Source: Caballeronia sp. SBC1 | GTDB lineage: Bacteria; Pseudomonadota; Gammaproteobacteria; Burkholderiales; Burkholderiaceae | DNA length: 64,000 nt | Assembly: GCF_011493005.1 (NCBI RefSeq) | Contig: NZ_CP049158.1 | Coordinates: 186,001-250,000 of the forward strand | Direction of reading: 5' to 3' | Shown here: positions 41,687 through 50,202 of the stretch, one piece after another | Position numbering within the stretch: position 1 is the stretch's first letter | How the letters are laid out: each line of letters begins with the position of its first letter | Notes under the pieces: model-generated | Told to the model about the DNA's origin: nothing | Seen by the model: only the letters and a program-made list of their open reading frames with translations | The model's database searches: none | Translations under genes and position numbers: made by a program

Positions 41687-43054
41687 ATGAAGAACCCCAA
41701 ACCTCGCGACGCGAAGACCTCCCATAAGAAGCGCCTGGGCGGTGCGCTCGCCGTTCTTGCGCTCGCCATCACCGGCACGAGTTTCCACACGCTGATTCGG
41801 TCGGCGCATGCGCAGACTGCCGCGACTGCGCCCATGGTCGTGCAGCGTGACACGCTGGCCGGCGCGGATCTGATCAAGCGCGGTGAGTACCTTGCACGCG
41901 CCGGTGACTGCGTGGCATGCCATACCGCCGACAAAGGCCGCCCGTTCGCTGGCGGTCTGCCGATCACCACGCCGTTCGGGACCATCTATACGCCGAATAT
42001 CACGAGCGATCCAGATACCGGCATTGGCCGCTGGAGCGACGCTGACTTCCTGCGCGCGATGCATGAAGGGATTGGCAAGAGCGGTGAGCGTTTGTATCCG
42101 GCTTTCCCTTACGCCGAATACACGAAGGTCACGGACTCGGACGTGCTCGCGATCCGCGCGTATTTGAATACGCTTACGCCGATCCACTACACGCCGCCGC
42201 GCAATGAGCTGTCGTTTCCGTTCAACCAGCGCTGGCTGATGGTGTTCTGGAACATGTTCAATTTCAAGGAAGGCCGATTCGTGCCCGACCCGCAGCAGAG
42301 CGCGGAATGGAATCGCGGCGCTTATCTGGTTGGCGGTCTCGCGCATTGCGAGGAATGCCATACGCCTCGTAACGTGACGCAGGGCCTGAAGACGAGTGAG
42401 CGCTTCAGCGGCGCCGAGCTGTCCGGCTGGCACGCGTTCAACATCACGCCTGACAAGAACGCTGGCATTGGCGGATGGACCGACGACCAGTTGGCGCAAT
42501 ATCTCGCGACCGGCGTGGCGCATGGCCAGGCGAATGCGGCCGGCCCGATGGCGGATGTGGTGCAGGACAGCACGCAGTACATGACGCCTGAGGATCTCCG
42601 TTCCATAGTGGCGTATTTGCGCTCGGTGCCGGCGCAGAGCGGTGGCGACATCCATCCGCGTGATTCCTTCGGCAAGCCGACCAACGCCGACGTCACCGCG
42701 ATGCGCGGCACGGCGATCAGCGGAGTGAACGGTGCACAGTTGTTTATTGCGAACTGTGCGACGTGCCATAGCTGGACGGGCGAGGGGCGGGGCGGCAACG
42801 CGGCGGGGGCGTATCCTTCGCTGATACATAACAGTGTGGTCGGGGCGTCGGCAGCTAATAATCTGACCATGGTCATGCTGCACGGCGTGAACCGTCAGAC
42901 GAAAGACGCCACGGCGTTCATGCCCGCATTCGCGAATGAACTCAGCAATGAACAGATCGCCGCCATCAGCAATTATGTGACGAAGACGTTTGGCAATCCG
43001 CAATCGACGACATCCGCCGACCAGGTCGCCAAACTTCGTTCAACACCGCAATAA
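41687..43054 (+). CDS. Tri-haem cytochrome c (beta) subunit of the FAD sugar dehydrogenase
   Basis: 455 aa from ATG 41687 (GGAG seven bases upstream), 23 bp after the flavoprotein gene. A basic N-terminus and hydrophobic segment (about 17-43, ending AHA) form a signal peptide or membrane anchor. Three haem c sites are CVACH (75-79), CEECH (221-225) and CATCH (357-361). It takes electrons from the alpha subunit to the quinone pool or terminal oxidase, as in B. cepacia GDH and acetic-acid-bacterial dehydrogenases. Confidence 0.94.
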   Translation: MKNPKPRDAKTSHKKRLGGALAVLALAITGTSFHTLIRSAHAQTAATAPMVVQRDTLAGADLIKRGEYLARAGDCVACHTADKGRPFAGGLPITTPFGTIYTPNITSDPDTGIGRWSDADFLRAMHEGIGKSGERLYPAFPYAEYTKVTDSDVLAIRAYLNTLTPIHYTPPRNELSFPFNQRWLMVFWNMFNFKEGRFVPDPQQSAEWNRGAYLVGGLAHCEECHTPRNVTQGLKTSERFSGAELSGWHAFNITPDKNAGIGGWTDDQLAQYLATGVAHGQANAAGPMADVVQDSTQYMTPEDLRSIVAYLRSVPAQSGGDIHPRDSFGKPTNADVTAMRGTAISGVNGAQLFIANCATCHSWTGEGRGGNAAGAYPSLIHNSVVGASAANNLTMVMLHGVNRQTKDATAFMPAFANELSNEQIAAISNYVTKTFGNPQSTTSADQVAKLRSTPQ

Positions 43055-43070
43055 ATACGGTGTTCTTCGA

Positions 43071-43099
43071 TTTAGCGCGGCAATTATTGCCGTGCTAAA
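43071..43099 (+). terminator. 13-bp hairpin after the dehydrogenase operon
   Basis: TTTAGCGCGGCAA (43071-43083) pairs with TTGCCGTGCTAAA (43087-43099), with one G-T pair and a 3-nt loop, 16 bp past the cytochrome stop. No T tract follows, so it may be a 3'-end protecting hairpin or a weak terminator. Confidence 0.55.
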
Positions 43100-43209
43100 C
43101 CGGTCGTATTGCGCATTGATGGTGGCCGTTCCAGAATGTGGGTGGTTAGTTTGTTGGAAAGCGAGTTGGCGCGCATAACTGTGCGTTTTGTAAGATTAAG
43201 ATTGTTGCC

Positions 43210-43947
43210 ATGACTGCTTCTACCTACCCTGTCGTTTGCTGGCATCCAGCGAACAAAGTTGGCCGTGACCTTGTGGTTGGCGATTTGCACGGCTGCGTCG
43301 ACGCACTGCGTTATTTGCTTAGCGAAATTGCTTTCGATGGTTCGCGTGATCGCCTGTTTTCCGTGGGCGATCTGGTCGATCGCGGGAGCGATTCGCTGGC
43401 GGCTATCGACCTGCTCGATAAACCCTGGTTTTACCCTGTGCTTGGCAATCACGAAGACGCGTTGTGCGCCGTTGCGGCGGGCAAGATGCCACGCCACATG
43501 TGGTATTCGATTGGCGGGTCGTGGGCGTCAAACCTGACGGATGAGCAACTGAAGGCGATTGCTGCGAAGCTGGCGAGTGTTCCGTTGGTGCGAATTGTCG
43601 GCGATGGTCCGACGCGCTTCAACGTGCTGCATGCGGAGTTTTTTGGCAGCGACGCTGATCTGGAAGTCGCGTATTTCCCCGACGAAGTCCGCCAGCAGAT
43701 GTTGTGGGGCAGGTCGCTTGCGCTCGGGACGGGGAAGGCTGCGTGGCAGCGGGGGTTATCGCCAACGTATTGCGGGCACACGCCCATGAAGGCGATCAAG
43801 CAGATCGGGTCGCAGATTTTTATCGACACAGGCGCTTATACCGACGACGGGCGGCTCACTATTGTCGAGGCCGGCACCGATCAGCGCTGGTCGGTCAAGC
43901 AGGGTTGGGCGAGTGCGGAAGGGGCGCGGGAGTTGGCCTTACCGTAG
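43210..43947 (+). CDS. PPP-family metallophosphatase (serine/threonine phosphatase-like)
   Basis: 245 aa from ATG 43210. The metal-binding triad GDLHG, GDLVDRG and GNHE is complete, as in phage lambda phosphatase and E. coli PrpA/PphA. It is cytoplasmic, and the substrate is unknown. Its stop codon directly touches the outer end of the second repeat element, so any terminator must lie within that element. Confidence 0.9.
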   Translation: MTASTYPVVCWHPANKVGRDLVVGDLHGCVDALRYLLSEIAFDGSRDRLFSVGDLVDRGSDSLAAIDLLDKPWFYPVLGNHEDALCAVAAGKMPRHMWYSIGGSWASNLTDEQLKAIAAKLASVPLVRIVGDGPTRFNVLHAEFFGSDADLEVAYFPDEVRQQMLWGRSLALGTGKAAWQRGLSPTYCGHTPMKAIKQIGSQIFIDTGAYTDDGRLTIVEAGTDQRWSVKQGWASAEGARELALP

Positions 43948-43990
43948 GGCTTTCGTTGGCACTCGGGGGTGGGGTTTGGGTGTGGGTTGC

Positions 43991-44070
43991 AAGGTTTCTG
44001 CGTTAGCGGTCGGGGTCAGTGCCGGGTTGCCGGGTTCCTGGGTTAGCGGTCGGGGTCAGTGCCGGGTTGC
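43991..44070. repeat. Two 40-bp tandem repeats, left flank of element copy 2
   Basis: GTTAGCGGTCGGGGTCAGTG recurs exactly 40 bp apart, each unit ending CCGGGTTGC. These are the reverse complement of the repeats to the right of the core. Confidence 0.9.
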
Positions 44071-44109
44071 TGCTTTCAGGGCCTTCGCGGGTTATATGTT
44101 GGCTATTTT

Positions 44110-44297
44110 CTTTATCACTATTAGCCACTGTGCGTGGCGGCACGTCATTTCTTTGTCCAAAGCGACAAAGAAACGAAGCAAAGAAAACGCTTTCAAAACG
44201 CGCTACCCTAAGTGTCCACAGCGTGCAGTTTCTATTCATAGGTGCCCCAAAAGCACGGTGCTCGCCAGAGCCACGGATGTGTGAACCCCTCTTTCTC
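44110..44297 (+). repeat. 188-bp structured core, copy 2 left arm
   Basis: Hairpin 1 carries the T-A pair (44131 and 44142), and hairpin 3 carries CTAT/ATAG (44232-44241). Otherwise it is nearly identical to 25743-25930. Confidence 0.85.
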
Positions 44298-44595
44298 CGA
44301 ACACGGATACCCACACGCTTCGCCACCAGTGACTGAACCTGCCCAAGGAGCACCCCGCGCTATCCGCGGACAACCTCCTTTCGAATTTTTACGCATGACG
44401 AACCACATCGCCAACCCGCCTCGAAATAGGGCCGTAAGGTGTGTCAGGCCGTACCCCAAAAAAACAACCGTGCTCGCCATGCCGCTAACCCGCCAAGACA
44501 TGGAGCAGCAAATACGCGTGATGCCGTGCGGGTTCCTTGGCAAGGGTGCTTGCCCGAGAGCGTTGGGGGCGAAGCGTGTTCGTGTCAGGATTCGC

Positions 44596-44783
44596 GAGAA
44601 GGAGGGGTTCAAACATCCGTGGCTCTGGCGAGCACCGTGCTTTTGGGGCACCCATGAATGGGAACTGCACGCTGTGGACACTTAGGGTAGCGCGTTTTGA
44701 AAGCGCTTTCTTTGCTTCGTTTCTTTGTCGCTTTGGACAAAGAAATGACGCGCCGCCACGCGCAGTGGCTAATAGTGATAAAG
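44596..44783 (-). repeat. 188-bp structured core, copy 2 right arm (inverted)
   Basis: Hairpin 1 carries the C-G pair (44751 and 44762), and hairpin 3 carries CCAT/ATGG (44652-44661). Confidence 0.85.
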
Positions 44784-44822
44784 AGAATATCCGACTCACG
44801 CGGACCGCTAAGGCCGAAAGCA

Positions 44823-44901
44823 GCAACCCGGCATTGACTCCGACCGCCAACGCAGGAACCTGGCAACCCGGCATAGACCCCGACCACCAACGCCGGAACC
44901 A
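44823..44901. repeat. Two ~40-bp tandem repeats, right flank of element copy 2
   Basis: The units begin at 44823 and 44863 with GCAACCCGGCA, like those at 26586-26789. A third, decayed unit follows. Confidence 0.8.
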
Positions 44902-45042
44902 GCACCCCGACCCCGACCGCCCGCTAACTCTCGAACCCCTACAACTGACCCCAATCCCCAAACCGAGTGCGAACGAAAAACCCTGTGGTATGGCCATTGC
45001 TTGAGTCTCGTCTAATTGAGCGAGACCTAAGCGAGGCGCGCA

Positions 45043-46347
45043 GTGACATCCCCCCTGGAGCAACAACCGCAGAGCGAGATCAAGGGCTGCCCGGAAGACC
45101 TGCCCCCGGGTTTGCGCTACGTCGATGATTCCCGCCCCGGCTACACGCGCGAGTGGAAAAACGGCACCTTCGTCTATTTCAACACCCAGGGCAACCCGCT
45201 CTCCGACGACGCCGACATCAAACGCATCAACGCGCTCGCTATCCCACCCGCTTACACGAACGTCTGGATCTGCCCCGACTCACGCGGCCACTTGCAAGCC
45301 ACCGGCCGCGATGCGCGGGGGCGCAAACAATATCGATATCACCCGCATTGGCGCGAAACCCGCGACGCCACCAAGTACGAACGAATGCTGGCATTCAGCG
45401 CTGTATTACCGAAACTTCGCGCACGCGTAACCCGGGATCTCGAACTCGAAGGCATGCCCCGCGACAAAGTCCTGGCCACAGTAGTCAGGCTCCTCGACAC
45501 CACGCTGATTCGCGTAGGCAGCGAAGAATACGCACGCGAAAATAAGTCGTACGGACTCACCACCCTGCGCAAGAAACACTTGAGCGTCAAATCCGGCACG
45601 CTACGCTTTCAGTTCCGCGGCAAAAGCGGCATCGAGCACGATGTCTCGGTGAACGACGCGCGCATTGCCGGGATCATAAAACGCTGCATGGACCTGCCCG
45701 GTCATGACCTGTTCCAGTACCTCGACACGAACGGCGAACGCCACACCGTCAGCTCCTCCGATATCAACGACTACCTCCACGACATCACCGGCGCCGACTT
45801 CACGGCAAAGGACTACCGGACATGGGCCGGCAGCGTGTTCGCCCTGGCGGCGCTGCGCAAGCTGGCGTGGGAAACCGTGACCGAAGCACGCAAGCATGTG
45901 GTCGGCACGATCAAGGAAGTATCCAAGATATTGCGCAATACACCGGCAGTGTGCCGAAAATGCTATGTCCATCCAGCGGTGATCGCAGCGTTCGAAGCCG
46001 GCGAGCTCGCCGACGAATTGCCACCCTCCCGCCGATCCGGCCTGAAAACCGACGAAGCAATGCTCGCCATTTTTCTGGAAAAGGACGCAAAGCGCCGCGC
46101 TCGTGAAGCAGCACGAGGCCGCAAGATCCAGGCGAATGGCGCGGATCCTCGGCTCACCCGGTTGCTCGCCAAGTCCAGTCAAAAAGCGAAAGCGGCGGCA
46201 CTCAAGAACTCATCGAAAGACGTCAGGATGGAGGCGCTGGCGGCGGTGTCGAAAACCGCTGCACCGAAAGCCGCATCGACGGCCGCACGCCCTGCAACCA
46301 AAAAGATCGCGCGTGTACGGTCGTCGACGGCTGTCGCTATCGGCTAG
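45043..46347 (+). CDS. DNA topoisomerase IB (poxvirus/bacterial type)
   Basis: 434 aa from GTG 45043 (AAGCGAGG upstream). It relaxes supercoils through a 3'-phosphotyrosine intermediate. The N-terminal topo IB domain holds VWICPDSRGHLQATGRDARG. The catalytic domain holds IRVGSEEYARENKSYGLTTL, FRGKSGIEH and KDYRTWAGS, with the nucleophile Tyr308 in CRKCYVHP. A Lys/Ala-rich tail (about 385-434) may add DNA affinity. It is an accessory enzyme of patchy distribution. Confidence 0.95.
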   Translation: MTSPLEQQPQSEIKGCPEDLPPGLRYVDDSRPGYTREWKNGTFVYFNTQGNPLSDDADIKRINALAIPPAYTNVWICPDSRGHLQATGRDARGRKQYRYHPHWRETRDATKYERMLAFSAVLPKLRARVTRDLELEGMPRDKVLATVVRLLDTTLIRVGSEEYARENKSYGLTTLRKKHLSVKSGTLRFQFRGKSGIEHDVSVNDARIAGIIKRCMDLPGHDLFQYLDTNGERHTVSSSDINDYLHDITGADFTAKDYRTWAGSVFALAALRKLAWETVTEARKHVVGTIKEVSKILRNTPAVCRKCYVHPAVIAAFEAGELADELPPSRRSGLKTDEAMLAIFLEKDAKRRAREAARGRKIQANGADPRLTRLLAKSSQKAKAAALKNSSKDVRMEALAAVSKTAAPKAASTAARPATKKIARVRSSTAVAIG

Positions 46348-46353
46348 CTGCTT

Positions 46354-47091
46354 TTATCCGACCTTGCTCATTTCGAAGACGTTGGTCACGGTCTCACCGT
46401 TCCACTCGTATTCCAGATAAGCAGCGTGACGACAATCGCGCAGCAAAGTAGTGCGGAAAGCGGCGAGGCATTCGCCGCCCTGATCCCGCACCGATGGATA
46501 CACAATTCCAGGTGCACTGGCTTCCCGCGCTGCCCGTCCCAGCGCCTGCCCCGCGACATAACTGGATGGCGAAAGAATCGCCGGATCGAGCGCGGCTTGT
46601 TCCAGTCGGCCCTCGCATAGATCGATGACATCGCCTTTTGCCAAGACCGTGTAGAGGCGCATCTGCTGGCGCAAGGGGGCTTGTTTCGTGTCCGCAAGAA
46701 ACAGCGCCGAGTGATAACGCGTTTCCTCAATCGCCGTACGCCGGTCGCGCGCACAATAAAATACGCCGTAGCTGCCATCGGAGAAACGGCTGCCGTTCGG
46801 GTTCAGATGGGTGAAGGCCGCCATGATCGGGCCGTAACCGGCCCCGAACTGGCGCTCGGCGAGCGGCACCAGATCCAGGTCGCCCACTTCGGTGCGCAAG
46901 CGGTCATTGGTCATTGCCTCGAGCGCGTAGAGGGCATCGAAATCCTGAGGCGACGCAACGCGGTCGAACAGGTTCACGGCAGGAAAACGCGTAGGAATCA
47001 CCCGATAGGCCGGCGACCAGTTGAGGTCGATATGCGGCCAGTCAGCATGCCAGTCGTTTTCAGCTTGCGGCAGATTGGATAGATCGCTCAC
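46354..47091 (-). CDS. RES-domain toxin of a RES/Xre toxin-antitoxin pair
   Basis: 245 aa from GTG 47091, whose bases overlap the antitoxin stop (GTGA); an in-frame TTG at 47097 is also possible. The RES fold is recognised from YRVIPTRFPAVNLFDR near the N-terminus, GVFYCARDRRTAIEETRYH, and the C-terminal segment APGIVYPSVRDQGGECLAAF, which includes the conserved serine. RES toxins degrade NAD+ or ADP-ribosylate targets. It follows its antitoxin gene as in other RES/Xre operons and converges on the topoisomerase gene with a 6-bp gap. Confidence 0.9.
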   Translation of the reverse strand: MSDLSNLPQAENDWHADWPHIDLNWSPAYRVIPTRFPAVNLFDRVASPQDFDALYALEAMTNDRLRTEVGDLDLVPLAERQFGAGYGPIMAAFTHLNPNGSRFSDGSYGVFYCARDRRTAIEETRYHSALFLADTKQAPLRQQMRLYTVLAKGDVIDLCEGRLEQAALDPAILSPSSYVAGQALGRAAREASAPGIVYPSVRDQGGECLAAFRTTLLRDCRHAAYLEYEWNGETVTNVFEMSKVG

Positions 47092-47510
47092 GCCCAACCG
47101 CCCCGCATCGCATCGAGATATTGGCGAACCGCCACGAGATCGCTCACGTTGCCCGCGAGCATGCGGTCAAGCGCGCGCCGTCCACCAAATGGCGGCGCGG
47201 TATTCGCGCGCTTGATCCAGCCATCCGCGGCTTCGGCTTGCGGCAACAGGATCTGCAACGCCTTATAAATGCCGAGAATCAGCGAAAGCCGCTCAAGCGT
47301 GTCGCGCCCGAGACGCGCCGTTTGCGGCGTGGCTTTCCACTTGAAGAACGTGGACCGCCCGGGAGAACCTAGCAGGACAATCTGCTCATCGGCGGACAGG
47401 GCCCAATCGCGCGCGATATTGAAAAACGCACGCAAGCCCGCCGCGGACATGTCCGCAATAGAAGGCTGTGGCGCAGGAATGGGACGTGGGACACGTTGAA
47501 CGCGCGACAT
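47088..47510 (-). CDS. Xre/MbcA/ParS-type antitoxin
   Basis: 140 aa, ATG 47510. The N-terminal half resembles an Xre-like helix-turn-helix (DEQIVLLGSPGRSTFFKWK). The C-terminal half carries the toxin-binding DUF2384 domain with RLSLILGIYKALQILLP and FGGRRALDRMLAGNVSDLVAVRQYLDA. It neutralises the RES protein and probably represses the operon through the palindrome in its promoter. It is coupled to the toxin gene by a 4-bp overlap. Confidence 0.92.
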   Translation of the reverse strand: MSRVQRVPRPIPAPQPSIADMSAAGLRAFFNIARDWALSADEQIVLLGSPGRSTFFKWKATPQTARLGRDTLERLSLILGIYKALQILLPQAEAADGWIKRANTAPPFGGRRALDRMLAGNVSDLVAVRQYLDAMRGGWA

Positions 47511-47539
47511 GAGAAAGTCTCGTTAAGAACTTGATTCAT

Positions 47540-47567
47540 ATATTAGTCCATTTGTGGACTATATCAA
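47540..47567 (-). promoter_or_regulatory. Promoter with embedded operator for the RES/Xre operon
   Basis: On the minus strand TTGATA (-35, 47562-47567) and TAATAT (-10, 47540-47545) are 16 bp apart. The palindrome TAGTCCA/TGGACTA (47544-47550 and 47555-47561) fills the spacer. Antitoxin binding there would block RNA polymerase. The start codon is ~29 bp downstream. Confidence 0.75.
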
Positions 47568-47662
47568 GTTTTAACTGCAATCCGGCACCGCGTCCAGGTC
47601 TGTGTCCGTTCGCAGCGGGGCGCAAAGCGCCGCTGCTGGTGTTCAGCCAGATATGGGAAGCG

Positions 47663-47935
47663 TCATTCCTGGACGGTCCCGTCGGAATCCGTGGGACCGT
47701 AGCGCCGCCCTGACACATGCGCGCGCAATACTTCTGCAATCTCCGACGTTGTGAACTCTGCCGGCACGACGCTCAATTGACTGCATGGATCGCTTTTGCG
47801 TGCCCATTCGACCATTCGATACGGCTTGCCCCACGGCCTTTCCACAGCCTCGGAAAGCCGGCACTCGTGCAGCGGCAGGGAGTGGTCGGTTTTCATCGTG
47901 GACTTGATGTTCTGAAACGATGCGCTGGCGGCCAT
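47663..47935 (-). CDS. Small hypothetical protein
   Basis: 90 aa from ATG 47935 with GAGG eight bases upstream. It is soluble, with no recognised domain; the second half has a helical segment FTTSEIAEVLRAHVSGR. A hairpin GCCGCC/GGCGGC (47970-47987) lies in its leader. It is divergent from the LexA-box genes across a 210-bp gap. Codon choice is compatible with a real gene, but I do not recognise the family. Confidence 0.5.
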   Translation of the reverse strand: MAASASFQNIKSTMKTDHSLPLHECRLSEAVERPWGKPYRMVEWARKSDPCSQLSVVPAEFTTSEIAEVLRAHVSGRRYGPTDSDGTVQE

Positions 47936-48103
47936 GACGTGTCCTCGCGGTGAAAGCCCTGATTTAAAAGCCGCCCTTGATGGCGGCGATAAAAGCTCGC
48001 GTTTGTAATGTGCCTTCAGACAATTAAGTGCAACTTAAAACCAGACGGGTTTACGTGCACACTGCGCATTGCCGCACGAATGCTTTTCCGTCGCGCGGCA
48101 ATA

Positions 48104-48119
48104 CTGTATATTCATACAG
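48104..48119 (+). promoter_or_regulatory. LexA (SOS) box
   Basis: CTGTATATTCATACAG fits CTGT-N8-ACAG exactly, the LexA operator used by beta- and gamma-proteobacteria. It overlaps a likely -10 (TATATT, 48108-48113) with TTTCCG about 17 bp upstream, and lies 27 bp before the ATG at 48146. Confidence 0.8.
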
Positions 48120-48145
48120 GTGAGTGCTTTGCATGGACAAGAAAC

Positions 48146-48367
48146 ATGAACAGTCATTCTTCTGCTGAAGCCGCTGCGCTCGCGCGATACGTGCAGGCTA
48201 CTCGCGCGGTATCGGCTGCTTTTGACGCTACGCGCAGTGAACCGGAACTGGACGCGGAAGGCCGCACAGTCGCGTTGGCGCTGCAACGGCTGGACAGCGC
48301 GTTGCTTGAACTCGACACCTCGCAGCGCTCGCTCGACGCTATACTCTCGCGCGCTGGCGGACACTGA
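48146..48367 (+). CDS. Small unknown protein under a LexA box
   Basis: 73 aa from ATG 48146. It is predicted all-helical, acidic and soluble, with leucine-rich heptads in the second half (VALALQRLDSALLELDTSQR) that could form a coiled coil. No known domain was recognised. The LexA box immediately upstream suggests induction by DNA damage. It is followed after 19 bp by a second small gene on the same strand. An upstream in-frame start (48008) would span the operator and is rejected. Confidence 0.6.
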   Translation: MNSHSSAEAAALARYVQATRAVSAAFDATRSEPELDAEGRTVALALQRLDSALLELDTSQRSLDAILSRAGGH

Positions 48368-48386
48368 ACACTCTGGAGCACTTGTT

Positions 48387-48749
48387 GTGAGATCTGCTTT
48401 ATCCACACTCTCTTCTAACGTCGTAGTCGCGGTTCTGGCCGGATTCATGGGTTTGGGCTCGCTTGCAGCGGTAGCGGCTGAGCGATACGTCGAAGTCTGG
48501 AATCCGCCCGAAGCGCAGATGCATAAATCGAAGGCCAAACCGCGCGGCGTGCAGTCGGCGCAGGTCAAGAAAAAGCGCAAGAGCGGGCCGGCCGTCAAGC
48601 AAGTCGCCGATAAAACCAATGTAGCGCCGCCGGCACTCACGTCTTCCCCGGCGAATCCGGGACACGTGAAAACGGCGCCCAAAGGAACGGACTCAACGCC
48701 GCGCCTGCCGCCGCTGATCGGGCCGGACGGACGTGTCTTGCGCGTGTGA
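48387..48749 (+). CDS. Small exported or membrane-anchored unknown protein, downstream of the LexA-box gene
   Basis: 120 aa from GTG 48387 (GGAG nine bases upstream). A hydrophobic N-terminal segment (residues ~9-30, VVVAVLAGFMGLGSLAAVAA) is a signal peptide or single membrane anchor. A basic, Lys/Pro/Ala-rich low-complexity periplasmic region follows. No family was recognised. Its spacing behind the 73-aa gene suggests one transcript and hence SOS control. The start choice excludes the longer frame from 48222. Confidence 0.6.
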   Translation: MRSALSTLSSNVVVAVLAGFMGLGSLAAVAAERYVEVWNPPEAQMHKSKAKPRGVQSAQVKKKRKSGPAVKQVADKTNVAPPALTSSPANPGHVKTAPKGTDSTPRLPPLIGPDGRVLRV

Positions 48750-48791
48750 CCTTGCGAGTTCAGGCGTTGATCCAGCGCGGCGTACACCGTT

Positions 48792-49580
48792 CTAAAAAGC
48801 AGACCGCACGACTCCGCCGTCCACCCGCAGCGCAGCGCCGTTCGTGGCCGCCGACGCTTCCGAGCACACATACACCACCATATTTGCTACTTCTTCCGTC
48901 GTGGCAAAACGCTTGAGCAGCGAACTCGGCCGCGCCGTTTCGAAGAAGCCTTTCTCGAACTCGGCGAACGACTTGTTGCCCATGCCCTTCGCGGCCATTT
49001 CGTCGAGACCGTCGGAATGCGTCGGACCCGGCAGTACCGCATTTACCGTCACGCCCGTACCCGCGCAATACTCGGCAAGCCCGCGCGACAACCCCAATTG
49101 CGCCGTTTTCGTGACGCCGTAGTGAATCATCTCGACGGGAATCTGAACGCCGCTCTCGCTGCTGATGAACACCACACGGCCCCAGTTCTTCGCTTTCATC
49201 GTCGGCAGATACGCACGCGCCAGCCGTACGCCTGACATCACGTTGGTATCGAAGAAACGCAACCATTCGTCATCCGGAATTTCCTCGAACGGCTTCAGAT
49301 CGAAGATGCCCAGGTTGTTCACCAGCACGTCGACCGCCGGATAACGCGCAACCAGCGCATCGATCTGGCTGGCATCGGAGAGATCGCCGGCGAAACCCTC
49401 CGCGTTCGCGCCGGGCACTTGAGCACGTAGCTTTTCCAGGGCTTCATCGACAGATGACTGCTTGCGCCCGTTCACGATCACGCGCGCACCTTCGCGCGCC
49501 AATCCGGTGGCAATGGCGAGGCCAATGCCTTTCGTTGATCCCGAGACGAGCGCGAGTTTGCCTTCCAGGTGGAGGTCCAT
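48792..49580 (-). CDS. SDR family oxidoreductase
   Basis: 262 aa from ATG 49580. It is a classical short-chain dehydrogenase with cofactor motif SGSTKGIG (residues 14-21), NNLG near 88-91, active-site Ser in FISSES, YGVTK as the YxxxK pair, and the PGPT segment. The RK after the second strand (VIVNGRK) suggests NADP(H). The substrate is unknown. It converges on the small exported gene with a 42-bp gap. Confidence 0.92.
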   Translation of the reverse strand: MDLHLEGKLALVSGSTKGIGLAIATGLAREGARVIVNGRKQSSVDEALEKLRAQVPGANAEGFAGDLSDASQIDALVARYPAVDVLVNNLGIFDLKPFEEIPDDEWLRFFDTNVMSGVRLARAYLPTMKAKNWGRVVFISSESGVQIPVEMIHYGVTKTAQLGLSRGLAEYCAGTGVTVNAVLPGPTHSDGLDEMAAKGMGNKSFAEFEKGFFETARPSSLLKRFATTEEVANMVVYVCSEASAATNGAALRVDGGVVRSAF

Positions 49581-49777
49581 GAAATGTGTACTCCTTGATT
49601 AGCGGATATCGAAGAGCAGTCTGTGGCCAATGAAAACCGCCCGCCATAAGCGATGTTCTACTTTGGCAGGCGATATACAGCGGATACACAGCGGTTCAAG
49701 CATTCTGATAAAGCGTAGCCGGTTTCGAGTCAGCCTTTGACATAAGGCAGGCGGCTGGCACCGATCGGCTTGTGACT

Positions 49778-49933
49778 CTAGATTCGTCCCATGAGCAGCA
49801 GCACGATCACAATGATTACCACCACGCCCAGGATCCCGCTTGGGCCATAACCCCAGCTACGGCTGTGCGGCCATGAAGGGAAAGCCCCGAGTAAGAGCAG
49901 GATCAACACGACAAGCAAGATTGTTCCGATCAT
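49778..49933 (-). CDS. DUF3309 family small membrane protein
   Basis: 51 aa from ATG 49933, preceded by AAGGAGAAGTGGA. Two hydrophobic helices (about residues 3-18 and 33-48) flank the hydrophilic loop FPSWPHSRSWGYGPSG, the DUF3309 signature. Its function is unknown; relatives are abundant short peptides in alpha- and beta-proteobacteria. The 197-bp gap to the SDR gene (49581-49777) and the 283-bp gap before the IS element hold no other clear gene. Confidence 0.85.
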   Translation of the reverse strand: MIGTILLVVLILLLLGAFPSWPHSRSWGYGPSGILGVVVIIVIVLLLMGRI

Positions 49934-50163
49934 TCCACTTCTCCTTAATTATTAAAGTCTGCTGAAGAGTGAATGGCGATGCCGCTTTTGGTGCGGCGCG
50001 AGTATTGGCGGATTGCTTCAGCTTACGTGTCCGCAGCGCCCATACCCTCGCGATTACTGCTTTGATAGAGCAAGCGCTGTGCCTATGGCGAAAAACATGT
50101 GGGGCGGGGAGGGAAGCCGGAGAGATGACAATCAGCCGCTTGTGATCGGCAAATTCTGCAAGC

Positions 50164-50192
50164 GCGCGAGCGGTTTGAAAAACCGCTCGCGC
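50164..50192. other. 12-bp-stem hairpin next to the IS insertion
   Basis: GCGCGAGCGGTT (50164-50175) pairs perfectly with 50181-50192 around a TGAAA loop. No T tract follows in either direction. It probably belonged to the 3' region of the phosphate-transporter transcript before the IS inserted 24 bp away. Confidence 0.55.
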
Positions 50193-50202
50193 TGCAACGT
50201 GC

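Larger units (their letters stand above)
43947..44983. mobile_element. Palindromic repeat element, copy 2 (between phosphatase and topoisomerase)
   Basis: It has the same architecture as the element at 25515-26824. Outer ends are CGTTGGCACTCGG (43954-43966) and CCGAGTGCGAACG (44963-44975). Two perfectly spaced 40-bp repeats lie on the left (ending 44030 and 44070) and about two on the right (from 44823). Inverted 188-bp cores sit at 44110-44297 and 44596-44783 around a ~300-bp centre. The left half matches the left half of copy 1 well beyond the core (to about 44369), and the right half matches the right half of copy 1, so the arms are distinct subtypes. No protein-coding gene is supported inside. 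Confidence 0.75.

Noticed and set aside
41363..43003. 546-aa minus-strand frame over the flavoprotein and cytochrome genes
   Set aside because: Shadow frame crossing two genes with secure motifs on the other strand.
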